Below are positions 26,901 to 37,152 of a DNA stretch of 64,000 bases, piece by piece. The stretch is taken from positions 219,391,863 through 219,455,862 of the forward strand of contig CM035406.1 of NCBI GenBank assembly GCA_020310875.1, given 5' to 3'. This stretch comes from Ceratopteris richardii. Lineage: Eukaryota; Streptophyta; Polypodiopsida; Polypodiales; Pteridaceae. Within the stretch, counting starts at the first letter, position 1, and each line of letters begins with the position of its first letter. A model generated the notes under the pieces. The model was not told the origin of the DNA and did no database searches. It saw only the letters and a program-made list of their open reading frames with translations. The position numbers and the translations under genes were made by a program.

Positions 26901-27729
26901 AGAGGATGAGTACGCTAAATGGTTGCAATTAGCACATGTAGGTGCGTTAGAGCAACACTACTCAAAGCAACGAACCTTACAGACACTAAGGAGACTCGGA
27001 GTGCATTGGCCGACTATGGAAGCTGATGTCCAAAAGTTGTGCAAGGATTGCCCAATCTGCTGCACTAAACCACCTGTGGAACATGCCACTCTTTATCAAG
27101 TGTCCATAGTGCCAGATTGGAGTGAACCACTAGTATCCTTTCTGAGGACGAAAACATTCCCTCCAGACATGACTCTGGCTAGGAAAAGGAGTTTAGAACA
27201 AGAAGCCCAGGATTACTCACTCATTGGTGATAATCTATACAAGCGTGGTAAAGATGGTTACCTGAGACTATGTGTCCATGAGAGTGAATATCTCAAAATC
27301 TTGGATACTGCTCACCAAGGTGTAGCAGGGGGACACTTTGGACCAGATCGGGTAATCAAGGCAATACTATTTGCAGGCTTTTGGTGGCCAACCCTTCACA
27401 TGGATGCACATACCTATGTGAAACGGTGTGATGTTTGTCAGAGAACTCCGTACCCTATACGCAAGGATGAGATGCCACTGAAGCCTATGATGGGCGGACG
27501 TGCATTCTCTAAATGGGGAATAGACTTTGTTGGTCCTATTAATCCCCCAGCTAAGGGTTCACATGCTGAATATATCATCGTGGCCACAAACTATCTAACC
27601 AAGTGGGTAGAAGCGAAAGCTACTACAAAAAATGATGCTCAAACAACAACAAAGTTCTTATTTGAAAATGTATTCACGAGGTACGGATTGCCAATAGAGT
27701 TGGTGAGTGATAGAGGCACACACTTTTGA
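23944..27729 (+). pseudogene. pol: pol of element B: protease 1, RT, RNase H, duplicated HHCC, integrase core
   Basis: It is in the same frame as gag, joined through the TAG at 23941. Protease 1 has AILDSGAGVAIV (catalytic Asp about 24162) and ILGRPFMRQL (about 24381). An acidic linker follows to about 25250. RT runs from about 25380 (VSPIVVVPKKNGKLRVCINL; VMPFGLTNAPATFQRLM) with its active site YVDD at 25879-25890. RNase H has HVDASNYAIGCVLAQ (about 26310) and FTDHQAL. Two HHCC units follow, at about 26827-27066 and 27190-27445. The core has WGIDFVGP (about 27517) and SDRGTHF (about 27708). A missing G after CACTTT gives TGA at 27727, so the catalytic Glu lies in the next frame. RT/RH similarity looks like the non-chromoviral branch of plant gypsy elements; that placement is tentative. 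Confidence 0.88.
26827..27445 (+). other. Tandem duplicated integrase zinc-binding units in element B
   Basis: Unit 1 (26827-27066) reads KAQKYHIMAGSMYK, CVEEDEYAKWLQLAHVG, HWPT and CKDCPICC. Unit 2 (27190-27445) reads EAQDYSLIGDNLYK, CVHESEYLKILDTAHQG, WWPT and CDVCQR. They align along about 80 residues with the H...H...C..C ligands in register, although unit 1 has EQH instead of the usual GGH. Element A keeps unit 2 and a decayed unit 1. Normal Ty3/gypsy integrases have one such unit. Confidence 0.8.
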
Positions 27730-28919
27730 ATGAAGTCATAGAAAACCTTCTCCAAGAATTCTTGGTGATACATAAGAAATCGGCCCCCTATCACCCACAA
27801 GCTAATGGCCAGGCTGAGAGCACTAATAAGATCTTATGCAATGTGCTGACTAAACTAGTGAACAATAAACGCTCTGATTGGGACAAACAACTACACCATG
27901 CTGTTTGGGCATACCGGGTTGCCTATAAAACGGTACTCCAAGCCACCCCTTTTCAGATGGTATTTGGCCAAAATGTTGTGCTACCCCTGGACTTTTTGAT
28001 ACCTACATTGAAGGTAGCACAAGAGCATGACTGGACAGGCCATGAACGCTCCTCTCGAATCTTTGATCTTGAACGTCTAGGCGAAACACGATTGAGAGCT
28101 GCAGCAGGAATCTATGCAGCGAAGAAGAGGCAAAAGGCATATTTTGATACACATGTGAAGGATAAAGGCTTGAAAGCAGGTGACCTAGTCCTAGTCTACA
28201 CATTGAAGCAGCATGCACGGAAATTAGAGAAAAGAGGTTACGGGCCAATGATTATCAATAGAATCTCCACAAGTGGTGCAGTTCAACTAGCCACTTTAGA
28301 GGGCGATATTCTACCAAGTTACATAAGTGGATGCAGAGTCAAGTTATATCAGGAACCCCTTACTGAAGAGATGCTAAATCGACTCAACACTGCCAGGGAA
28401 CGTAAAGAAGAAGAGAAACGAATTAGAAGAGAAGCACAGACAGAAGCTTTAGAACGCATCCGACGAATGAAATTGAGGAGACAAGGCAGAGACCCGCCTA
28501 TGCTTGACACTCAAGAATCTGTAGGCTATCCTATGGCCATGTGCGAGACTTCAGGTGGGCATTCCCATAGAATAATCGACCGACGGCCTTTTTTAACCCT
28601 AGGAGTAGGACAAGGAAAGGGTGCAAAGATTGTAAGAGCTTTGATTGACTCAGGTGCATCCACTAGTGCTGTCAAGTTGTCTTACTGTCAAGAATTGAAA
28701 TTAACTGTCGATCCTATAGAAGCATATCTCATAGGATTGGGAGGTGTGGAAACTCCTTGCATGGGCGAGGTGGATCTTCCCATCTCCATTCAAGACGAAG
28801 TGATGACAGTCAAAGTACTAGTGTGTCAAGATGAGGACCTCACTGAGCCTCTTGTCTTGGGTCAGGACTGGATCTATGATCATGCAGTCAACCTCAACCT
28901 AAGAAGTGGACTTCTTTAG
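27726..28919 (+). pseudogene. pol of element B: integrase C-terminus and second retropepsin-like domain
   Basis: After the 1-nt deletion, the frame continues integrase with YHPQANGQAESTNK (catalytic Glu about 27820), LVYTLKQHARKLEKRGYGP and ISTSGAVQLATL. A highly charged helix-like segment follows (about 28370-28500). Then comes a second aspartic-protease domain (about 28590-28890): RALIDSGASTSAVK with the catalytic Asp at about 28647, a flap-like GLGGVETPCMGEVDLPI, and PLVLGQDWIYDH. It has both the DSGA and the LGxDW signatures, so it looks like a full retropepsin monomer. It is different in sequence from protease 1. The frame ends at a TAG (28917-28919), after which the same frame stays open for 267 codons. 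Confidence 0.8.
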
Positions 28920-29722
28920 GTATGGGTAGATCATAGCCGAATTACAGTTGAATTGGAAAATGAGGCACTCAAGGAACTAGGCAAGGCACAAACTCCTAGT
29001 CCTTCCAGGGGCGCACATGAAGTTGACAATGCTATTTTTGTCCAAAATTGTATGATGCAGAAAGAGGCTAATCTCAACAACGGAGCCAGGGAGAGGACGG
29101 AACTCCCTTCTTTTCCAAAGACCAGAAGGTTGCAACAACCCACGGCAGATCAAATACAGAAGAAGCAGAACACTACCGATACTAAATGCCAAAAAAAGGA
29201 GCAAAGCAGATTGTTTCAGCCATGGAAGCAAGTATGGAGGCGAAAAGGTGAATACCCTATTCAGACCAGGCCGACCCCACGGCCAAAACCTCTTATTAGT
29301 AGTCAACAACATGACATTAATGAGAAGTCCTTCATTAATTCTTCTGCGAAGGTGAAGTCTATTTGGGTACCCAAGAAGTCAATGAAGGCCAGCCCACAAT
29401 CACGACAAATCTGGGTGCCTAAGCCTTGCTTGCGGGCTCAAATAGCTACACCAAGGCCGCAACCGGTACAACATGTTTCACTCACTCGAACATCTGAGGC
29501 CCAATCTTACGCATCACGCACGGACACATATTCTTCCATGAGCACTAGTAGAATCACTTGTAAATGGGTCCCTAAAAAGCCTCATCTTCAAGCAGATACC
29601 CCTATCAAACTCTTCAGAGTCTCCACAAAATCAAGATCAAAGCCCATCCACTACATTTGGCAACCTAAAACTTGTAATAAACCCCCGGACCCCAGTTGTA
29701 AATACATGCCCACCTACTAACT
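28920..29722 (+). pseudogene. Basic, WVPK-repeat region after protease 2 (element B)
   Basis: This is in frame with the preceding pol frame across the TAG at 28917, and is open to a TAA at about 29718. It is rich in Lys, Arg, Gln, Ser and Pro. It has four spaced motifs: SIWVPKK (about 29358), QIWVPKP (about 29406), CKWVPKK (about 29560) and YIWQPKT (about 29652). No known domain is recognised. It may be the C-terminal tail of the pol polyprotein or a nucleic-acid-binding peptide; the basic composition is the only hint. No ATG-started frame of its own is obvious. Confidence 0.45.
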
Positions 29723-29861
29723 ACGTCACTCTCACACTACATCATTCCACTTAGTTCTTAGGTCCAACCAATTCCTAACTACACACACAAGCACCGAGCA
29801 TTTATTAACCTACTAATCTCTCCCGAACCTCATGATAATGTTGTAATGGGGACAAAAACGG

Positions 29862-29931
29862 TTCTAACTTGTCCTTTACAATGTTAACACATGTTTCTAT
29901 ATTCTCACATAATCAGGAGGCAAGAAGTAAC
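29862..29931 (+). promoter_or_regulatory. Candidate 3' splice site and leader before ORF3 (element B)
   Basis: A branch-point-like TTCTAAC (29862-29868) is followed by a T-rich stretch and ATATTCTCACATAATCAG, then GAGGCAAGAAGTAAC before ATGGCAGAAG (29932). The order and spacing fit a plant 3' splice site just ahead of a start codon in good context. ORF3 could be expressed from a spliced subgenomic RNA. A matching donor in the leader was not identified, since that region is damaged. Confidence 0.4.
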
Positions 29932-32900
29932 ATGGCAGAAGCGACAGGTCCGAGCTCACAAGTAGGAATACTTACTGCAGGAATCGATGTGAATAGTCTA
30001 CCTGTGGATGTGCCACCAACTGAACGACCTGTGGAGCTGCAACACCTTCAGCAGATCCCGGTATCGGATCCACCCACAGGGATCACAGAAAGAGTCCATG
30101 CCAATTCTCATTGGTTCAATGGCATGCCAGGTCCATTAGGAGAGGCCAAGTATATATGGGAGTCTAAGTGCGAGTATGACAGATCATGGGTTCGATTCCA
30201 ATTTTTCTCCAAGGAGTTTGAGACTCTACAGAACACTGAGGATCTCCAGACCATATGGCAACGTGCAGGGCTAGCAGAATACTTTGAAGCACCACTACCT
30301 AAACCGGATCTCCTCCGATGCTATTATTTGGTCTCCACATTACAAGCTAATGAAGAAAAGGACAAACCAGGATCATTTGTTCTTCCTTCCTTGCTTGGCA
30401 ACAACGAGTTAAAGAGGTTTGAACTTACTGTGGAGTTGGTGAGCGCTGCTTTGAATATGCACGGCACACATGTACCTTCTGAGAAGGATGCTCTCGTTCC
30501 TACTAACATGAAGGATAGGAAACTATTGAAGCTTAAAGACATGGCATCACTCACACCAAACGTGTCCATCCCTCTCCGTATGTGCATGCAACATTTTGCT
30601 TTCCCCGGCCAAGACCGCTTCACACAACCACACAAAAGAATCTGGTTCGCTCTCTACTTAGCGGAGGCAGGTGCGTTACCAATTAAGCTGCCGGTATGGA
30701 TTATAGATCAATTGTATGAAGCAAATAAAAGGTCTTCTAGGAAATTAGTGGTGAACGGTTGCTGTGCAATCACACGCATTATTTACCGGTGCCTAGCATA
30801 CGATGTTCCCATTGAACGTGCCTTAACTTGGGCACAATTACAAATGTTTAAGAAGCTCAAGACGTCCACACATCAATCCAAGCGCATGAGGGGTGCGATC
30901 CCTTGTGTCCAGACAAGGGAAGTTCTGACTACTCCTGAAGTATCGCCACGAAGGGAGACCACTGTACCTCCCTTTACCATTAGGATACCCAGGTCTGGAT
31001 CTGAAACTACGACACAAGCTACCCCTTCAGCTCCTCCTGCTCCATCTGAATTTGAATTTGCTACAACTGGAGATGCTGAAGGAATGGATCCTCAGGACTT
31101 CGAAGCATTCTTACAAAGTACACAACTCTCTGATGTAGAGTATTATTCAGATGCAGAAGAACAAGGCACATCTTCACAAAGAAGAAGAAAATCTACAGAC
31201 GACCGCCATGTACATTGGAGTGACGCCCAACAAGGTCAACAACAAGGACACCTAGAAGAAGAAGGAGCATATGAAGAGGAGACCACGGAAGCCCCAGCCT
31301 ATACAGCGGAACTCCGAAGGCTGTATCAAATTATGGAATGAGTGCGATCGCAACAACTGCTCACCGAATAGAGCAGTAGAGTACTCATGACTCAGCTGTT
31401 GGAAGAAGTCGGAGTTGACTCAGAATATAGTGAAGGTCTCTTATTGATGGCAGAAACATATGGGGTAGTAGAAGCAGTGCGGACCGCCATTAGGAGGTCT
31501 CCAGTTCAATATGATCCACGAAGATTCCAGACACGACCACGCTCAGGTAAGAATATCCAGATCCCCATTACAACGGCAGAAGGGCCAAATATTACATCCA
31601 AACCCATCAGGACAACCTCCCAAGCAACAGAAACTGCTAGCCAAGAGCACCCAGTCACCCATGAGGAATCCACCGAGCCACTACCACCCACACCCCCACC
31701 ATCGCCTCGTAGAGCAGAAACCGTGGAAATCACCTCGACCACTCAACCCACTGAACCAACCTTCATCTTCCGTACTCCCATCTCTAGTTCAACCCTATTC
31801 TCCACCTCTGATACCCAATCTATGAAGCAACCCCCATCACTACACAATCCACCGAATCGCTCATAGAGCCTGCCCTAGGACAACCATCCCCCATGCCCTC
31901 AGCCATAGGTCATCCTGACCCTAGATCCATATTCATGGGTTTCCCTGCTACCACGCAACCCTTCATGCCCTCCTCAACTCTACAACCTCAACCCCCGACC
32001 TCCATCTCTCCACTTCTCCAATCCCTCCATAACTTCCTTGCTAGAACTTTTCAACCCAGGTCTCAACCATTCCCTTTATTTTTAGCTCCCCACCTCACTT
32101 CTCATCTATTCACCACTTTCACACACACACCACCTACCATTCCAATGTATATGGTAGACCCCACACTCGCACCCACTCCTGAAAGTATGGACATTTCACC
32201 ACCCACGGCACCTCCCCCTCCCCCCACACTTCCACCTCCTCCCATTCCCCCTCCACCAATTTCACCCACACACTCGTCTTCAATAGACACATCATTCACT
32301 CTTCCCCTTCCCCAATTCCCTTCCCATGCATCTTCCATTGTAAACACCACCCCCTCATCTATAGGAAATGCATTGGACACCATGCTAGCTTGTATATCAA
32401 ACTTAAGGACAGATTACAATCAGCTCCAGCAACAGAATGAACGCCTGCAAGAGCACTCGGAGACACTACAACACAGACTTGCTGCACTAGTGGAGGAAAA
32501 TGCTCGCCTCCACACACAATTCCAAACTCTCCAAGAGGCTCATAGCATATTGGAGGTACAGTTACAGAACACAGATCAGGAAGCAATACAAGTGGTAGAA
32601 GGTCATCTACGGACACAACTGGAATGCAATTCAAAGCTTCAGCGAAATATGGCCCTACTCAAGCGACATCTTGCTGCCGCTCATGAAAAGAATCGACGCC
32701 TGCAATTACAAAATCAGGAGAACCTAGAAGCAGCTATCGAAAGCACACCTGGGGCACCTATCAGCCCATCAAAGTTTCAAGCAGTGACCCCCGACAATAT
32801 CAAGATCATATTGGAAGACTATGCCATGCTGCTTGAAGCACATGACCTGCTATCAGAGGAACTGGGTCAACTGAAGCAGAAACACCAAAAAGAAACAACA

Positions 32901-34214
32901 GTATCCTCTCAAACCACCTCCTCCGCGGCTTCACTTCTCACAGACTCAGAGGCCTTAAAAGATCTCCAGAAACAGGTCACCGAATTGCAAGCACGTCTAC
33001 TACAATATGAGAGACCACCTTCCCCTCCAGAGGCTCCCACCGACGAAGAAGTAGTACAAATTCCTGTGGAACAGACATTTGAAGAAGAATACGACCCACA
33101 ACCCTTCCCAGGAGGCCAACAAACGGAAGAAGCTCAGGACACATTCGAGGCACCACGGCCTCCATGGCTACGTCAAGTGGAGGAAATCGAGAGTTCTCAC
33201 GAAGAGCGCACAGTAGTGCAAAATCAGGCCATGAGGGTCATAGAGGAAATTGTGCTACAATCTGCTTACTTCAAGAACCTGTCATCGAGACGCCTTATCC
33301 TCTCATCTGAACTCCAATACAGGCCTTATTATATTATCTTGGCTGATTATAATGCAGAAATACAGAGAGTCACGGGTCAGATTCCTACCTTTGCTACCCA
33401 ATTTCAACCCGAAGACCTTCCTCCAGAGGCGCAAAAAGGCAAAATTCGTCAACCCACCTGGCGGCAGAAACTTCTAGAGACATATCCAGAAATGCTACGC
33501 ACATGGAACAACGCGCCTTTACATCTCCTATACAATCCATGCTATGGTCCAGTTCCACGCCGCAGGTCTTGGAAGGCATTCAATATCAAAGTGCAGAACA
33601 ACGCGCAATGCAAGGAATGGCTAAACTACCCGTACATTGCGCCACCACAGGGACCACCGTCGGTAGCATACATGATGGGAACAATTCGCCATTGGATGCC
33701 GCGATTGAAGCCCATGCCAGATGTAGCAGCTCAAATGATGCTTAAAATTTTAGATATGATGCAGGTAGTCCTGAAAACTTTTAGAAATGCAGCCGCACCA
33801 CAGGTACGTCTCCCGGGGTTTACCAATGGAAATTATGATTTGGTGTATGACATGAGCACCACCCCCAATATTCGTGTGGTTTACGCCTGGCATGCACGCA
33901 TCAAATACCTCCCTGCATGTTACAAACAGACCTTCGAAGAAATGTTTAGATCAGGTTTCTGGGAGTATCACTCGGAGATCTTCGCACCGAAGCCAACACA
34001 CCTGCTCCATCTCTTTGCTTGTGAACAAGCAATGTACTCTGAGTACTACACCACCCTGCAACCAGAGGTCCCTGGCGCAATAAATTGGGATGCATTGGAA
34101 GCTGATCTAGCAAGAGGCTTAAGGATAGGAGAACACGAACTTGCCACCAATGTCATCCAATACTATATCGACCACCCGATAGAACAGAGGTCTGTCAGGG
34201 GCGACAGACGCTAG
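29932..34214 (+). pseudogene. ORF3 of element B: N-terminal domain, Pro-rich hinge, coiled coil, C-terminal domain
   Basis: About 1,430 codons. The first frame runs from ATG 29932 (an in-frame ATG at 29881 is possible) to TGA 31339-31341, stays in frame past TAG 31369 to 31866, and shifts near 31800-31830 into the frame ending TAG 34212-34214. The globular N-terminal part (to about 30900) has HANSHWFNGMPGP, FELTVELVSAALNMHGTHVP and LPVWIIDQLYEA. It loosely recalls the helical domain found in some plant retroelement proteins. An acidic Ser-rich part follows, then a Pro-rich hinge (31950-32330), a Gln/Leu/Glu coiled coil (32394-33010) and a C-terminal domain (33130-34210) with WRQKLLETYP and KEWLNYPYIAPP, also found in element A. 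No signal peptide or membrane segment is visible, so a classical envelope is unlikely. Function unknown. Confidence 0.7.
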
Positions 34215-34225
34215 GAAGGGGGGCG
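34213..34225 (+). other. Polypurine tract of element B
   Basis: AGGAAGGGGGGCG stands directly before the TGTTGG start of the 3' LTR and overlaps the ORF3 stop codon. Confidence 0.85.
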
Positions 34226-34834
34226 TGTTGGCATACAAGTCAGATGAAGAGCATACTAGCGCAACGGAGGAGTCATGCACAATACGGCAACAAGGCCCAA
34301 TCATTTTTTCCATGGACCATTTACAACTCAAGTGATTTTAATCACTACACAAACATTGTAAATTCCGTTTTTGGTAGAATAGACTCCATTTTGTGCAAGC
34401 CGAGGAGTCCTCGAGCTTGAGGAGTATTAGAACTAGCTACATATCAATTTTCATAATTTTTAGACTCTGTTTGAGCCCTCAAATAGGCTCTAGAACCTAA
34501 TTTTTAACTAGGCCGGACACTAGGTCTGGACAAGACCAAAGCTAGTTAGAAAACTATAAAAAGAGCTAGAGAGCTCATTTTTGAGGGTAGATTGTTTGTG
34601 AATTGAGCTTATGTAAGAGACTTTTTGACTAATGCAAAGAACTCCATTGTTCCTCTCCTTGTTCTTGCCTTGTGTGTGCGTGTGTGTATGTGTGTGCATG
34701 CTTGTGTGCTTCTCACTCACACACTTGTGCCTTCACTTGCTCATAGTCTTCATACTAGTCCTCACGTCTCCACTGATTGACAATTATGAGGTGAATCTTC
34801 TCACGTTGGTACTCACCATTGTGCTAGAGTGACA
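34226..34834 (+). repeat. 3' LTR of element B, complete (609 bp)
   Basis: Begins TGTTGGCATACAAG and ends GCTAGAGTGACA, followed by the duplication ATAAT and the resumed microsatellite. A TATA box CTATAAAAAGAG lies at about 34554-34565. A long TG run sits at 34673-34700. Confidence 0.92.
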
Positions 34835-35300
34835 ATAATGCACATGCATACATACACATACATAATCCATATGCATACATAATGCACATGCATACATACA
34901 CATACATAATGCATATGCATACATAATGCACATGCATACATACACATACATAATGCATATGCATACATAATGCACATGCATACATACACATACATAATGC
35001 ATACACACACATATGCATACATAAAGCATACACACACATACACACACATAGCATACATACATGCATACACACACACATAGACACATACACACCCATAGAC
35101 ACATACACACACATAAACAGATCCACACTCATAGACACACACACATACACATAGACGTGCACACACATACACACACATATACACACACACATACACACAT
35201 AATGATGTATTCACACACATACATATGCATACACACATACAAATGCATACACACATACACACATAATGATGCATTCACACACATACACATGCATTCACAC
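34835..35300. repeat. CA/ATGCATAC microsatellite, right half
   Basis: Four or more units carrying ATAATGCACATGCATACATACACATACAT-type sequence, then ACACACATAGACAC variants. It is continuous with 18733-19894 before insertion of B. Confidence 0.95.
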
Positions 35301-35520
35301 AGGGATACAAGTCTTAAATATGACCTTTCTCCCTGGTATAGAGTACACATATTTAGGCAGTGTAGTTGTGCATGACAACAAGATAATGCAGTGTCCTGTT
35401 TGCAATAAATGGTTAACAGATTGCCATACGGGAATTGTCCCAAGTCTTTGCTATAAAAAAAGGGACTCAAACTGCTCTTTAGTTCCTAACAACGAGTCTA
35501 TGTGTGTCTATGTGTAAACC
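35301..35520. other. Unique spacer in CACTA-2
   Basis: About 200 bp of non-repetitive sequence with no recognised gene, between the microsatellite and the exon-derived array. Confidence 0.4.
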
Positions 35521-36440
35521 CACAACCTATCTACTGACACTCAACGAGTTTCTCATGAAAAGAGATATAAGCTTATCTATGTGTATGTGTGTGTATGTGT
35601 GTGTCTATGTGTAAACCCACAACCTATCTACTGACACTCAACGAGTTTCTCATGAAAAGAGATATAAGCTTATCTGTATGCACATGATTTAACTCAAATA
35701 GAATTTTCTCCTGTGAATAATTCACATAATTCACTGCTAATGCTCCCTTGTATATGCTTCTCCTTTGTTGATGGACCCACGTTGTAAACCCACAGTCTAC
35801 TGACACTCAACGAGTTTCTCATGAAAAGAGATATAAGCTTATCTGTCTGCACATGATTTAACTCAAATAGGTTTTTCTCTTGTGAATAATTCACATAATT
35901 CGTTGCTAATGCTCCCTTGTATATGCTTCTCCTTTGTTGATGGGCCCACATTGTAAACCCACAATCTTTCTACTGACACTCAACGATTTTCTAATGAAAA
36001 GAGATGTAAGCTTATCTGTCCGCACATGAATTAACTCAAATAGGTTTTTCTCCTGTGAATAATTCACATAATTCACTGCTAATGCTCCCTTGTATATGCT
36101 TCTCCTTTGTTGATGGGCCCACGTTGTAAACCCACAACCTGTCTACTGACACTCAACGAGTTTCTCATGAAAAGAGATATAAGCTTATCTGTCCGCACAT
36201 GAATTAACTGATCAAATAGGTTTTTCTCCTATGAATAATTGACATAATTCGCTGCTAAATGCTCCCTTGTATATTCTTCTCCTTTGTTGATGGACCCACG
36301 TTGTAAACCCACAACCTGTCTACTGACACTCAACGAGCCTACATGAAAAGAGATATAAGCTTATCTGTCGCACATGAATTAACTCAAATAGGATTTTCTC
36401 CTGTGAATAATTCACATAATTCGCTTCTAATGCTCCCTTG
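35521..36440 (-). repeat. Array of about 175-bp units derived from the last DCD exon
   Basis: The marker CTACTGACACTCAACGA recurs at about 35531, 35629, 35797, 35970, 36143 and 36320; the spacing in the regular part is 168-177 bp. On the minus strand each full unit reads SIYKGALATNYVNY, SQEKNLFELNHVQT and DKLISLFMRNS. That is the C-terminal strand-helix of a DCD domain (NY...FELxxxQTxxLxxLF). So the array is an amplified protein-coding exon, not an anonymous satellite. Units differ by scattered substitutions and small indels. Confidence 0.8.
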
Positions 36441-37031
36441 TATATGCTTTCTGTCAATGGTGCACACTGACATCTCACCCGTATGCGTGCCTACCTGTAA
36501 ACAAAACCTTATTACACCTCAGACAGTGATCTAATGTAATATCAGAGATTATTAAATCTAAGCAAAGACCCTGAGCTGAAAAACGTGTCTTATGCTTCCC
36601 ATCAGTCCAGGCATATGGATCGATGTTCATCTCTCCATAACTATCTGCCTCAGAAATACCATGAAACTTTTTATCAATGTAATTAAACAAAAATAGTGGC
36701 ATCCCTGGTCGGACATTCTTTACATAGATGATATAAGAAGCTCGAAGGCCTAGACATGCACAAAAGCTAATGATCAAGCTATTGTTCATGCATATGGTTT
36801 AAAGGGAGAGACGTATATCTCTGATAGAAAGTAAGAGGTGGTATAAAGTATACCAAACAGAAGCTGTGTGACGCATTCATTGTAAGTCGCATGGTCACAG
36901 CCAAAAATCACAGCAGCAAGCTCCTCCGCCCGAAGGTTCAAGAACGGGAGCGGTGATGAAGGAGAATGGCTAGCCCAAGAGGAAGGAGAATGAAGGCCTT
37001 TGTATGTTTCGGTCTTACGCCCAGCTCCCAT
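36350..37031 (-). pseudogene. Captured DCD-domain gene fragment, copy 1
   Basis: DCD (development and cell death) domains occur in plant stress and cell-death proteins. Exon 1 runs 37031 down to 36854 (ATG; MGAGRKTETYKG, then EELAAVIFGCDHATYNECVT). The intron is 36853-36750 (TTTG|GTATAC to TCTAG|GCC). Exon 2 from 36749 has LRASYIIYVKNVRPGMPLFL and GEMNIDPYAW. The next donor is damaged (CAG|GG instead of CAG|GT, at about 36570). Exon 3 begins at 36490 (ARIRVRCQCAPLTESIYKGA) and continues into the exon-derived array. Retained introns show capture at the DNA level, not from mRNA. It is unlikely to make a full protein. Confidence 0.75.
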
Positions 37032-37152
37032 GACAGAAGCACTCTGCTGGCGATGAAACTTGTAAGAGTAATTTTAGAGTTTGTTGGAAAACATTAATTA
37101 TATGCTACGTGTGTATTAATTACAATAATACTTTCATAATAATATTTTTTAT

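Larger units (their letters stand above)
19895..34834 (+). mobile_element. Ty3/gypsy retrotransposon B with dual protease and large ORF3
   Basis: LTRs at 19895-20449 and 34226-34834 surround gag, pol and a third ORF on the plus strand. The duplication ATAAT (19890-19894 and 34835-34839) restores the microsatellite unit CATACATAATGCACATG exactly when the element is removed. The LTRs differ at about 10 of 555 aligned positions, so insertion is fairly recent. Defects are few: TAG codons in gag, at the gag-pol join and after protease 2; one 1-nt deletion in integrase; two stops and a frameshift in ORF3. The last 49 bp of the LTR and the primer-binding site are missing at the 5' side. Confidence 0.92.

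Noticed and set aside
28370..28510. Chromodomain at the end of integrase of element B
   Set aside because: The segment is a charged helix-like run of Glu/Arg/Lys without the aromatic cage pattern.
29932..34214. Envelope gene
   Set aside because: No signal peptide, transmembrane segment or furin-like site is visible; a Pro-rich hinge and coiled coil alone do not make an envelope.
35521..36440. CRISPR-like array
   Set aside because: The units are tandem with no unique spacers, encode part of a DCD domain, and lie in a plant transposon.
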